A DNA stretch of 64,000 bases from contig OZ243967.1 of NCBI GenBank assembly GCA_965214695.1, forward strand, positions 3,658,001-3,722,000. Direction: 5' to 3'. Shown in pieces: positions 34,521-42,717 of this stretch. The position numbers and the translations under genes were made by a program. The stretch is from JAPOXR01 sp965214695. GTDB taxonomy: Bacteria > Pseudomonadota > Alphaproteobacteria > Rhodobacterales > Rhodobacteraceae. The notes beneath the pieces were generated by a model. It searched no databases. It was not told the DNA's origin and saw nothing but the letters and a program-made list of their open reading frames with translations. Every line of letters begins with the position of its first letter. Positions within the stretch are counted from its first letter, which is position 1.

Positions 34521-35480
34521 CTATATGTCCTGCGGTTTGTAATCGGCGGGCGCACTCGGCACGATGTCCTGCAAAAGTGCCACTGACCTTTCGAGACCCT
34601 CCAGCGAGTTCAGGAGCACGTCTTCGTGTTCGACCGAAAGCCAACCGTCATACCCGCCCATCCTGAGGCGGTAGCAGAACTGTCGCCACCATTCCTCGCC
34701 ATGTCCGAATCCAAGCGTGATGTATGACCAGCTGCGGGACGAAATATCGACGAGGCTCCCGTTTTCCAGAAGGCCAGTTGTCGCTTGCACCGCTGGGTTG
34801 AGCATCGTGTCCTTGGCGTGGACATGGTAGACCGCGTCGCCCAGGGTTTCTGCCGCCGTCAATGGGTCGGCACCCATCCAGAACAGGTGGCTGGGGTCAA
34901 GATTCGCGCCCAGGACAGGACCCACTGCCATACGGAGCCTGAGGAGACTCGGCACGTTGTAGACGCATTGGTTTCCGTGAAGTTCCAATGCAATCTTTTC
35001 GACGCCATGCTCCCTCGCGAGATTGGCAATCTCTTCCCAGAACGGGAGCAGCCTTGCCTCCCATTGGTAATCGAGGATCGCCTGCGTCTCGGGCGGCCAG
35101 CTTGAAACCACCCAGTTCGGCATGGTGTCTCCCGGCGCGCCTTCGGGCAGGCCCGACATTGCGCAGACCGTGCCAAGTCCCATTTCGCCAGCGACGCGGA
35201 TGGTGTCCTTCAGGCCATCGCCTTGCGTCGGGTCGGTTGGATGCAGCGGGTTTCCGTTTGCATTCAGGCCGATGATCTCAAGGCCACGGGTCTCGAAAGC
35301 CGCCATGAACTCAGCCTGGGCACCCGGGTTGCCAAGCATTTCCCCCAGATCAAAGTGTGGGGCGGTGGACCACCCGCAGGTGTTCACTTCGACCCCCCGC
35401 ACTCCCATGCGGACGGCATTGTCGAGCATGTCTTCAAGCGACATGTCCCCGAGGCTGTCTGACACGAAGCCGATCTTCAT
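34521..35480 (-). CDS. Sugar phosphate isomerase/epimerase family protein (IolE/MocC-like)
   Basis: A cytoplasmic TIM-barrel protein of the xylose-isomerase-like family (AP_endonuc_2), 319 residues. It opens MKIGFVSDSLGDMSLEDMLD and carries metal-ligand segments IALELHGNQCVYN, LGANLDPSHLFWMGADP and VYHVHAKDTML, and closes with WLSVEHEDVLL. These match inositol and inosose isomerases/dehydratases. The start ATG at 35480 gives the family N-terminus; an upstream ATG at 35537 is not supported. In the cluster it would act after oxidation by the MocA-like dehydrogenase, as MocC/IolE do in inositol and rhizopine breakdown. Confidence 0.85.
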   Translation of the reverse strand: MKIGFVSDSLGDMSLEDMLDNAVRMGVRGVEVNTCGWSTAPHFDLGEMLGNPGAQAEFMAAFETRGLEIIGLNANGNPLHPTDPTQGDGLKDTIRVAGEMGLGTVCAMSGLPEGAPGDTMPNWVVSSWPPETQAILDYQWEARLLPFWEEIANLAREHGVEKIALELHGNQCVYNVPSLLRLRMAVGPVLGANLDPSHLFWMGADPLTAAETLGDAVYHVHAKDTMLNPAVQATTGLLENGSLVDISSRSWSYITLGFGHGEEWWRQFCYRLRMGGYDGWLSVEHEDVLLNSLEGLERSVALLQDIVPSAPADYKPQDI

Positions 35481-35923
35481 CTGCCCAACTCGCAAGAAAC
35501 GCCGTTCCCGAAGGCGGAAAGGAATGCAGGAGCGCATGTTCCAGTCATTCTTGCCATCTCCCCTTGTCGTGACCTGTCGCGGTCATATCCATGCATGTCG
35601 CCGTGCTGGACGATGCGGCGCGTCCCTTTGTCTGCCATGTCCTTGGCCGCGCCTGATGGCGCTGCGCTGGCGGGTCGAAGACGATAGCGCGGCTTACGTC
35701 GCAATGGCAGTCGTGGGCGCCCTTCAGGTGTTGCCCCCGGCCGAGATGGCGGATCGCACCCTCATCGTGGACAATTGCGCCTGAAATTGCCCCGTTTCGT
35801 GTCCGGTCCGGCCTGTCTGCAGGTGAATCTGCAGTGGTCCGGCACTGATGAAGCACGCCGGGGTCGGTCTTGAACGCATGGTGCAAGGCAGTCTGGATGA
35901 TGTGTCCTTTCTCGTCTTGGTGG
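35481..35923. other. Gap between IolE-like and MocA-like genes
   Basis: About 440 bases within an otherwise tight cluster. A plus-strand frame of 42 codons at 35656-35784 (MALRWRVEDDSAAYVAMAVV) has coding-like third positions and may be the tail of a lost gene. Nothing else is recognisable. The gap suggests a deletion, or a second promoter for the IolE-ferredoxin pair. Confidence 0.3.
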
Positions 35924-36982
35924 TCAGCCTGGATCTTCGGGTTTTCCCCTCATGCACTCCGTTCTGGGAGGAGTCGCTGACGCGTAGAACTCAGGTCTTG
36001 CGACCATCTCGACGGAATGCTTGCGGCCTTCGCCAAGTGCCTGAACGCCGATTTCGGCGACTCTTGCTGCCGCGTAGCCGTCCCAGGCGTTCGCAGCGGC
36101 CGCCGGGAAGGCCCCGGTGGAGACGAAGTTGAGGAATGCACGATTCTGACGTCGGTAAGCTTCGGCATAGCGGTTCCGCCAGTCGGACGCGTAGGCCGTG
36201 CTGCTGACCAGTTTCATGTCGGTGCGTGTGTAGGCGACATTGTTCATGGCAATCGATCCGGCCTCGCCGACGAGTTCGGCGCGAACGTCGTATCCATAGG
36301 CCGCATTGTTGTTGATTTCGATGTTCACGAGCTGGTCGGCCGTGGTTTCGAGCACCATCACGACCGGGGCGACCGCGTCGTCCGACCGCTTCGGCTGCCA
36401 TGCTGAAATGCTTGCAAATTCACACCCCAACACGTGCCGTGTCACATCGAATTCATGCGGTGCCGAGTTCGTGATCGCCATTGCGCCTGTGAATTCGGCG
36501 TTCGGAGTCTCCACGTTGCGGTGGAAGTTGTGCATCATCAGCGCTCGCCCGATTCTGCCTTCGTCCAGCGCTGACTTCATCTCGACGTAGGACTGGTCGA
36601 AGCGGCGCATGAAGCCCAACATGACATGATGCGTGCCGGTCGCCGTTTCGGCTCTCATGACATCAAGGCACTCGCTGGCAGATTGCGACAACGGCTTTTC
36701 GCATAGAACGCGCTTGCCCGCTTTGATGCAGGATAAGCTCAGATGTGCGTGGGTGCAGTCAGGGCTGGCAACGATCACCGCGTCGACATCGTCGCGAAAG
36801 ATTGTCGCTTCCGGGTCTGTGGACACATCGCAGGCACCGTGCCGTTCGGCGACCGTTTGAGCCCGGTCTCCGTTACTGTCACATACCACCTGCAGCGTGG
36901 CGCCGGGCAGGTCCTCGGCCACGATCCTGGCATGGTCAGCGCCCATCAGCCCTGCGCCGATCACGGCAAATTTCACACTCAT
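35924..36982 (-). CDS. Gfo/Idh/MocA dehydrogenase, inositol 2-dehydrogenase-like
   Basis: A 352-residue NAD-dependent dehydrogenase, closest in pattern to IolG/IdhA and MocA. The nucleotide motif is FAVIGAGLMGADHARIVAED, and VDAVIVASPDCTHAHLSLSC leads to the catalytic-lysine motif VLCEKPLSQSASECLDVM. The block LGFMRRFDQSYVEMKSALDE with ITNSAPHEFDVTRHVLG is typical of inositol dehydrogenases (conserved Asp and His). The ATG at 36982 starts MSVKFAVIG; an earlier start is not supported. It lies 104 bases after the sugar ABC ATPase on the same strand. It probably oxidises the imported polyol to a keto form. Confidence 0.9.
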   Translation of the reverse strand: MSVKFAVIGAGLMGADHARIVAEDLPGATLQVVCDSNGDRAQTVAERHGACDVSTDPEATIFRDDVDAVIVASPDCTHAHLSLSCIKAGKRVLCEKPLSQSASECLDVMRAETATGTHHVMLGFMRRFDQSYVEMKSALDEGRIGRALMMHNFHRNVETPNAEFTGAMAITNSAPHEFDVTRHVLGCEFASISAWQPKRSDDAVAPVVMVLETTADQLVNIEINNNAAYGYDVRAELVGEAGSIAMNNVAYTRTDMKLVSSTAYASDWRNRYAEAYRRQNRAFLNFVSTGAFPAAAANAWDGYAAARVAEIGVQALGEGRKHSVEMVARPEFYASATPPRTECMRGKPEDPG

Positions 36983-37086
36983 TTCCGGTCCTGCCGCGTT
37001 TGGAAGATTTGGAGGGTGCACGCCATACTCTTGAGTCGATTTGCGTTGGTCAACTGTCCGGGAGAGTCTGTTCTGTCAACGAATGG

Positions 37087-37908
37087 TCAATGCGACGGCG
37101 TCGGGTGGTCGTCATGTGTTTCCACGCGGGCATCAAGCCGGGCTTCAAGCGAAGCCATGTCCACGCCGCCAGCCATCAGGTCGGTTATCTCCTCGCGGGT
37201 CTTTTCTCCCTTGCGGAAGTCAGCGGCTATTGAGCCCCTGATCAGGATCGCGAAGTGATCCCCTACGGCAAGCGCATGCATCACCTGGTGGGTGATGAAG
37301 ATCACGGCAAGCCCCCGGCGCTTGGCCTCGTTGACGATGCCCAACACGTGAGCCGCCTGCTTGACGCCGAGCGCTGCAGTGGGTTCGTCCAGGATCAGGA
37401 CCCGCGCGCCGAAATAGACCGCACGCGCGATGGCGAGCGATTGTCTTTCCCCACCCGAAAGGCCGCCTACCAGCCGGTCTCCGTCGTCGACGCGGGTAAT
37501 GCCGAAATCCTGAACGGCCCTGACTGCGATCTCGTTTGCACGCCTGCGATCGAAGATCCTGAATGGCCCCCAACCCCTCGTTGGCTCGACTCCGACGAAG
37601 AAGTTCCGACCGATCGACATCAGCGGATAGGTGCCGCCAAACTGGTGTACCGTGGCAATGCCGCGGTCATGGGCGTCCCGGGGTCGTGTGAATTCGATCG
37701 CCTCTCCATCCATGAGGATCTCTCCGGCGTTTGGCCTGTAGACCCCTGCCAGCGTCTTGATCAGCGTCGACTTGCCGGCACCGTTATCCCCGAGGAGGCA
37801 GAGCACCTCGCCTGCATGCACCCTGAGCGAGATTTCGTGCAGGACATCAATCGGCCCGAACGATTTGTCGACGCCGCGCAACTCGAGGATCGGTGTCCGG
37901 TCTGACAT
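37087..37908 (-). CDS. Sugar ABC transporter ATP-binding protein, single domain (FrcA-like)
   Basis: A 273-residue ATPase with only one ABC domain, in contrast to the two-domain RbsA type. Walker A is GDNGAGKST, the Q-loop region VHQFGGTYPLMSIGRNFFVG is of the FrcA type, the signature is GGLSGGERQSLAIAR and Walker B is VLILDEPTAALG. The His switch is in IFITHQVMHAL. It resembles the fructose/ribose/mannose importer ATPase FrcA. The ATG at 37908 is used; a GTG at 37917 is possible. It lies 10 bases after the permease stop, within the operon SBP-permease-ATPase. Confidence 0.9.
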   Translation of the reverse strand: MSDRTPILELRGVDKSFGPIDVLHEISLRVHAGEVLCLLGDNGAGKSTLIKTLAGVYRPNAGEILMDGEAIEFTRPRDAHDRGIATVHQFGGTYPLMSIGRNFFVGVEPTRGWGPFRIFDRRRANEIAVRAVQDFGITRVDDGDRLVGGLSGGERQSLAIARAVYFGARVLILDEPTAALGVKQAAHVLGIVNEAKRRGLAVIFITHQVMHALAVGDHFAILIRGSIAADFRKGEKTREEITDLMAGGVDMASLEARLDARVETHDDHPTPSH

Positions 37909-37918
37909 GGCCGGCACG

Positions 37919-38977
37919 TCAGTTCTTCCTTGCGGTCGACATGGTTGTCGCCATTCTGCGGAAGGTGTCGTTCATCAGAACCGCGATCAGCAGCATCACG
38001 CCGATGATGAGGCTCGAGAGATTCCGGTCAAACGGCGTGTAGCCGATGCCCTGCTGCACGATGGCAAGGGTTGCCGTTCCGAAAAAGATTCCAGGCACGG
38101 TGCCAAAACCGCCGGTCAGCAAGACACCGCCGACCACGACCGCGATGATCGTGTTGAAGATCAATGCAAAGTTTGTCGTGGTGGTGGCCGAGTTCGACAG
38201 GATGGTCTCGGATGCACCGGACAGCGCGGCAGACATCGAGGCAAGCATGAAGAGCGCGATTTTGAGTCGCTGGATTGGAATGCCGGCATTGCGGGCGCTT
38301 TCCTTGTCGCCTCCGAGAGCAAAAATCCAGTTCCCCCAAGGCGAATGATGCAACACAAAATAGAAAATCGCCGCAAGTCCAAGCCACCAGAAAACCGAAG
38401 ATTGGAATCCCCAGAAGTGGTAGGAACCGAACAACTCCTTTGCCCAGACCGGAGAATGAAGCGCCTGCGTTGTCCTGTCAGTCAGCAATAGCGAGAGGAA
38501 AAGAGTCAGTCCGCTGACAGCAAACAGCGTCGCCAGCGTCACGATCAGGGAAGGCACATTGGTCCGCGTCACGAGCATGCCGTTGACCCAACCGATGAAC
38601 CCGGCGATCCCGAAAGTTATGAGCAGGCCAACCGGGATCGGCAGGCCGTAATGGCCGCAAGCGATGGCGATGGACATCTTCGCGGCCGGCACCACGGCAC
38701 CGATCGAAATGTCAAGCTCTCCTGCGACCATCAGGAACCCGATCGGGATTGCAATGATCCCCACGGTTGAAGCGGCATTGACCCAGCTTGATGTTCCAAA
38801 GGGAGACAGGAAGTTCCGATCGAAGCCGAAATACCCGAAGAACGAGAATACGAGAAGCATGCCAACAAGGGCCCCGACTTCGGGACGCCGGAAAACGGCA
38901 CCGATGGAGGCGCGTGGCGGTGCGGCGATCTCATCGGTTTCAGTGCCGCCGATTGTGGCCGCCATCTTGTTGCGCAT
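37919..38977 (-). CDS. Sugar ABC transporter permease (FrcC/RbsC-like)
   Basis: An inner-membrane permease of 352 residues with about nine hydrophobic helices. The diagnostic segment is IPIGFLMVAGELDISIGAVV near residues 80-100. The cytoplasmic coupling region is ALGGDKESARNAGIPIQRLK around residue 220, and VVVGGVLLTGGFGTVPGIFF follows. The ATG at 38977 has an AAGGA site; the longer frame to 39034 adds unlike residues. It works as a homodimer with the FrcA-like ATPase. Confidence 0.9.
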   Translation of the reverse strand: MRNKMAATIGGTETDEIAAPPRASIGAVFRRPEVGALVGMLLVFSFFGYFGFDRNFLSPFGTSSWVNAASTVGIIAIPIGFLMVAGELDISIGAVVPAAKMSIAIACGHYGLPIPVGLLITFGIAGFIGWVNGMLVTRTNVPSLIVTLATLFAVSGLTLFLSLLLTDRTTQALHSPVWAKELFGSYHFWGFQSSVFWWLGLAAIFYFVLHHSPWGNWIFALGGDKESARNAGIPIQRLKIALFMLASMSAALSGASETILSNSATTTTNFALIFNTIIAVVVGGVLLTGGFGTVPGIFFGTATLAIVQQGIGYTPFDRNLSSLIIGVMLLIAVLMNDTFRRMATTMSTARKN

Positions 38978-39061
38978 TGCTCGTCCTTCGCTCTGGGTCC
39001 TGGACGCAGGATCGTGAATGCGCCCGGCCGGCAAATGGCCGACCGGGCAACTGCGTTCAGT

Positions 39062-40021
39062 TTAGCGTGCTCCGAGCGCAACGCCAGCCAATGCGCTGCC
39101 GATATTCGAGGCGTCGACGATGGCCGGGCCAGTCAGGACCGGTTCGGTGACGACCTCGGTGCCGAAGGCGAGATGCGCAAACAGTGTGGAGACTGCCAGG
39201 AAGCCCTGCAGGTAGGGTTGCTGGTCGATCGCCATTGTCTGGGTGCCAGCCTCGATGCGGTCAAGCACTGCGGGACTCAGGTCGAAAGTCCCGACCATGA
39301 CCCGGTCACCTGCTCCGATCTGGGTAACCGCGTTGGTGGCAGCATCGGAGGCCCATGCGGCGAGAGTGATGACGGCGTTGATCGAATCATCGCCGACGAG
39401 CTCTGCCTTGATTGCCTCGGCAGTGCCGGTTACGTCGCCGTCAAGGTTTGCCGGAACGCGCAGGACCATGACTTCGGCACCGCCCTCTGATCCTCCGTCG
39501 GCAACGCCCTGGCAGCGGGCTTCAAGGTTGATCGCGCCAGGAATCTGGATGTGGCAGAGAATCTTCTTGGCACCATGTTCAGCCATGTACTTGCCGCCTG
39601 CGACACCGGCCACGTACTCGTCCGAGCCGAAGTAGTTCAATGCGCCAAGCTCGCCGCGAAGATCCGATCCGGCATTGAACATCGTGATGACAATGCCCTT
39701 CTCACGCGCCGACTGAAGTGCAGGAACCTGTGATTCGGGAACCCAGACCGGGCTCGCGATGCCGTCGACGCCTTGCGCCACGGCCTGGTTGACCAGGTTC
39801 ACGAGGTCGGGGCCGAAATTATCGTAGTTTTGAGTCCGAAGGTAGTTCACTGAACCGCCATTGGCTTCAACCATGGCAGTTGCGTCATCGACACCCTTCT
39901 TGATCAGGTTCCAGAATCCGTCCTCGATCGAACCACCGATGACGGCAATGTCCTGAGCCATGGCCCCGGTGGATATCGCGACCGCAGTCGTGGCAGCGGC
40001 GATGGTCTTGGTTAGTTTCAT
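39062..40021 (-). CDS. Sugar ABC transporter substrate-binding protein (Peripla_BP_4, MocB-like)
   Basis: A periplasmic receptor of 319 residues of the ribose/inositol-binding family. The signal peptide is MKLTKTIAAATTAVAISTGA, cleaved after MAQ-A-type residues before DIAVIGGSIEDGFWNLIKKG. Pocket landmarks are GVDGIASPVWVPESQVPALQ, ITMFNAGSDLRGELGALNYF (with DLR) and the hinge region INAVITLAAWASDAATNAV. The ATG at 40021 has an AGGAGG site. Receptors of this class bind sugars or polyols including inositol, and MocB of the rhizopine system belongs to the same family. It is the first of the three importer genes. Confidence 0.9.
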   Translation of the reverse strand: MKLTKTIAAATTAVAISTGAMAQDIAVIGGSIEDGFWNLIKKGVDDATAMVEANGGSVNYLRTQNYDNFGPDLVNLVNQAVAQGVDGIASPVWVPESQVPALQSAREKGIVITMFNAGSDLRGELGALNYFGSDEYVAGVAGGKYMAEHGAKKILCHIQIPGAINLEARCQGVADGGSEGGAEVMVLRVPANLDGDVTGTAEAIKAELVGDDSINAVITLAAWASDAATNAVTQIGAGDRVMVGTFDLSPAVLDRIEAGTQTMAIDQQPYLQGFLAVSTLFAHLAFGTEVVTEPVLTGPAIVDASNIGSALAGVALGAR

Positions 40022-40176
40022 GTCGAGTATCCTCCTGTTGTTGGTCCGTCGTGTTGACGGCTCGACAGTAATTGAGCCTGGTGGCCCATTTGCGCCTTGC
40101 GGCGTTGGTCGGGACCGCAAGGCGGTCCCGGGTGATTGTCGCCACCAAGTGCATTCGGGGGCGACGGAGAGTCATG

Positions 40177-41205
40177 TCATTCGGCAGGTCTGGTGCCGGC
40201 ATCCAGGCGCCGCATCCTTTCCTTCTTCTTGCGGAATCGTTCTTTCATGCGCTCGTCTGCCTCCCTCGAGCCGTCGTGCCAGGTGCCAAAGAGCATATCG
40301 AGCGGGACGAGGCCGTCACCACCGTAGTTCACTTCGAAATACTTGTGGTGCAGGTAGTGGACATAGGCATGGCTGTCGAGCGTCGTATTCCTGCCGATTT
40401 CAAACTTCTCGAAGCCGAGATGCCCGTTGATGGCACCGAAGCCAACTGAATGAAGAGTGAAGTAGGCGCAGAGAGGATTCGAGGGGATCAGCAGGTGCAA
40501 CCATGCTTCGGCCATGTAGGGAAACCCCTCCCCGGGGTGCATCGAAAGTGACGACCAGGGCGATGGATTGATCGAGTTGTGATGAACCGAATGGACCCAC
40601 TTGTAGAGCAGTGGCGTATGGATCAGCCGATGCAGAAAGAAGAAGTAGATTTCATGAATCGCCGGTGCAATCAGGATCAGCAAGGAAAGCCACGCCCAGT
40701 GCGTGCCCCATGGCAGCCAGGACGCCCAGCTGTTGGCATAGACCCATAGCATGACGAGTTCGACCACGGTCCAGAGCGGGACGGTAACGAAAATCGAGCG
40801 AATGAAGTTATCGATATTCTGGCTCTGGAACCAGAAAATGTCGGATGGCTGATCGGCGGGGAACTTCGAGTTGTACTTGAAGCGCGTGCCCTGCACGCGC
40901 TGGATGTAGTAGCGCAGCTCGAACACGCCAAAGAAGACGAAGATCGCGATCGCATTGAGGCCATAGAGGTACAGGTAGTTCCTGATCGAAAGCGTCGTGA
41001 GGCTCTCCCAACCCGGGATCAGCACCAGGACCCACAGCAGTGCCGTTGCCAGGTGAAAGGCGTTCCAGGGCCAGAACAGGGACGGAAGCCAGGCGATGAC
41101 CTTTTTGAGGCTGAAGGGGCGATGCCAAATCGGCGCTGGCAGCGCCGCCACATTTGGCGCCCAATTCCCGCGGTTGTCGCGCGTCCCCGATTCAAGATCA
41201 TCCAT
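40177..41205 (-). CDS. Sterol desaturase/fatty acid hydroxylase superfamily membrane di-iron enzyme
   Basis: A 342-residue integral membrane oxygenase (FA_hydroxylase family). Four or more hydrophobic segments occur before and between histidine boxes. The boxes are HEIYFFFLHRLIH, KWVHSVHHNS and the later HAYVHYLHHKYF; the His pattern is that needed to hold a di-iron site on the cytoplasmic face. It would insert oxygen into a C-H bond or remove an O-methyl group, taking electrons from the MocE-like Rieske ferredoxin downstream. The ATG at 41205 is chosen from the conserved length. It is the first gene of the cluster and divergent from the LacI regulator, with candidate operators between. The substrate is unknown. 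Confidence 0.82.
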   Translation of the reverse strand: MDDLESGTRDNRGNWAPNVAALPAPIWHRPFSLKKVIAWLPSLFWPWNAFHLATALLWVLVLIPGWESLTTLSIRNYLYLYGLNAIAIFVFFGVFELRYYIQRVQGTRFKYNSKFPADQPSDIFWFQSQNIDNFIRSIFVTVPLWTVVELVMLWVYANSWASWLPWGTHWAWLSLLILIAPAIHEIYFFFLHRLIHTPLLYKWVHSVHHNSINPSPWSSLSMHPGEGFPYMAEAWLHLLIPSNPLCAYFTLHSVGFGAINGHLGFEKFEIGRNTTLDSHAYVHYLHHKYFEVNYGGDGLVPLDMLFGTWHDGSREADERMKERFRKKKERMRRLDAGTRPAE

Positions 41206-41264
41206 GTGACATATTCCCGATGCCAATGCCCGTTGCGACTGGCAAGCACCATTGATAGATTGTC

Positions 41265-41321
41265 GCATTTGGCGTCAAGCTCGCTGAGCCAAATGCAGTG
41301 ATCTTGGCTCATTTTGGTTCA
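41265..41321. promoter_or_regulatory. Candidate LacI-type operator cluster
   Basis: The 162-base divergent region holds overlapping inverted repeats. GCATTTGGC (41265-41273) pairs with GCCAAATGC (41288-41296), and TGAGCCAA (41285-41292) pairs with TTGGCTCA (41304-41311). A further half-site TTGGTTCA at 41314-41321 lies ten bases on, one helical turn away. They are well placed to control both the regulator and the hydroxylase-led operon. Confidence 0.55.
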
Positions 41322-41367
41322 TTCTCCCGGCCGAAATGACCAGAAATGAAGCAAGTGGAGTTGGCAG

Positions 41368-42393
41368 ATGCGACCTACGATCAAGGATCTTGCCGCCACC
41401 GCCGGCGTGTCGGTCTCAACGGTCAACAGGGTCATTAACGATCCGGAAAAAGTCAGGCGATCGACGCAGCAGTTGATACTTCGTGTTGCAGAAGAGATCG
41501 GATTCTACGGGCTTGGCACGATTCAGCATTCGATTCGAACACGAAGGCAGGTGCGCCGGGTTGGCATCCTGCTCCTGCAGGAGAATCGCGCATTCTACAG
41601 CGATCTTGGTGCCGCCCTGCGTGAGGCGGCGCAGACCTGCATGACGTTCGATGTCGACCTGACTCTCGAGTTCATGAACGACCTGTCGCCCAACCACGTT
41701 GCGGAGCGCTTGCTGGCGATCGGTTCCAAATGTGACTCGGTTGCGTTGGTGGCCGCAGAGCATCCGCTTGTCTCCGATGCGATCGACTCGCTGTTCGAGG
41801 AGGGTGTGCCGGTCGCGGGCTTGATCACGCCGCTGACGGCCCGCGAATACGTTGGCTATATCGGTCTCGACCACTGGAAGGTCGGTCGCACGGCAGCTTG
41901 GGCATTTGACAGGATGTGCTGCCGACCCGGCAAGATCGGGATCCTTGTCGGAAGCCACCGCTATCGGAACCAAGACATGAACGAGAGCGGATTTCGGTCC
42001 TACTTCCGGGAGCACAACCAGGGCTTCACCTTGCTGGAGCCGCAATCCACCTACGAAAGCGCGGCGGTGGCACGCGAAATAACCGAGCAGCTCTTGTCCG
42101 AGCATCCGGACATGTGCGGCCTGTTCGTGTCGGGTGGTGGCATTACCGGCGCGCTCGGCGCGTTGCGGGATGCACATGTTTCGAAAGACTTTGTGAGCGT
42201 TGGATACGAGCTCATCGAGGCAACGAGGAGGGGGCTCATCGACGGCACGTTGACCTTGGCAATCGCGCATCCGATGGCCGCCATTGCGCGCAGGGCCATC
42301 GATGCGCTGACCAGGGCCAGGGTTGCCGAGGGTACGGGAGTTGTGCCGACCACAACATTGGGATTCGAGATTTACACGTCGGAGAACATCTGA
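41368..42393 (+). CDS. LacI family transcriptional regulator
   Basis: A 341-residue DNA-binding regulator. The N-terminal helix-turn-helix is TIKDLAATAGVSVSTVNRVI with the hinge-forming residues after it. The C-terminal part is a periplasmic-binding-like sensor domain (VRRVGILLLQENRAFYSDLG, then GLFVSGGGITGALGALRDAH). The central segment contains the sugar-pocket-like NQDMNESGFRSYF. It is divergent from the catabolic cluster starting at 41205, with inverted repeats between. It therefore probably represses the cluster and is released by the imported polyol or a product of it, as inferred from family and place. Confidence 0.93.
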   Translation: MRPTIKDLAATAGVSVSTVNRVINDPEKVRRSTQQLILRVAEEIGFYGLGTIQHSIRTRRQVRRVGILLLQENRAFYSDLGAALREAAQTCMTFDVDLTLEFMNDLSPNHVAERLLAIGSKCDSVALVAAEHPLVSDAIDSLFEEGVPVAGLITPLTAREYVGYIGLDHWKVGRTAAWAFDRMCCRPGKIGILVGSHRYRNQDMNESGFRSYFREHNQGFTLLEPQSTYESAAVAREITEQLLSEHPDMCGLFVSGGGITGALGALRDAHVSKDFVSVGYELIEATRRGLIDGTLTLAIAHPMAAIARRAIDALTRARVAEGTGVVPTTTLGFEIYTSENI

Positions 42394-42717
42394 ACTCCAC
42401 TCTCCCTGCCTGATTCCACGCCATGCGGCAAACCCATTCCCCGGCGGTCCAGCCTGTCTCGAATCGCGGCCGTACTGGCCACCCGGATACGCGCGGTTTG
42501 GCTCAGCCGTTGACACTCTCGCGGACCACCCTTTCTTCCCTGCGTCATCCGCTGGACATTTCCGGCAAATTCAGCGCCAGGCCTGCAGGACTGTTCGGAC
42601 GGGCGATCCCGGCCCGGGCTTTACGCTACGGGAAATAGACGCCGCCCGGGAAAGACACCCGCTCCGCATTGTCGCCGACCCGCTGCCGAAGGCGGCGGCG
42701 GAACAAGACGCACGGGA
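42394..42717. other. Intergenic region, no gene seen
   Basis: About 320 bases between the LacI gene and the convergent nucleotidyltransferase remnant. No frame with a ribosome binding site or recognisable motif was found. Confidence 0.35.
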
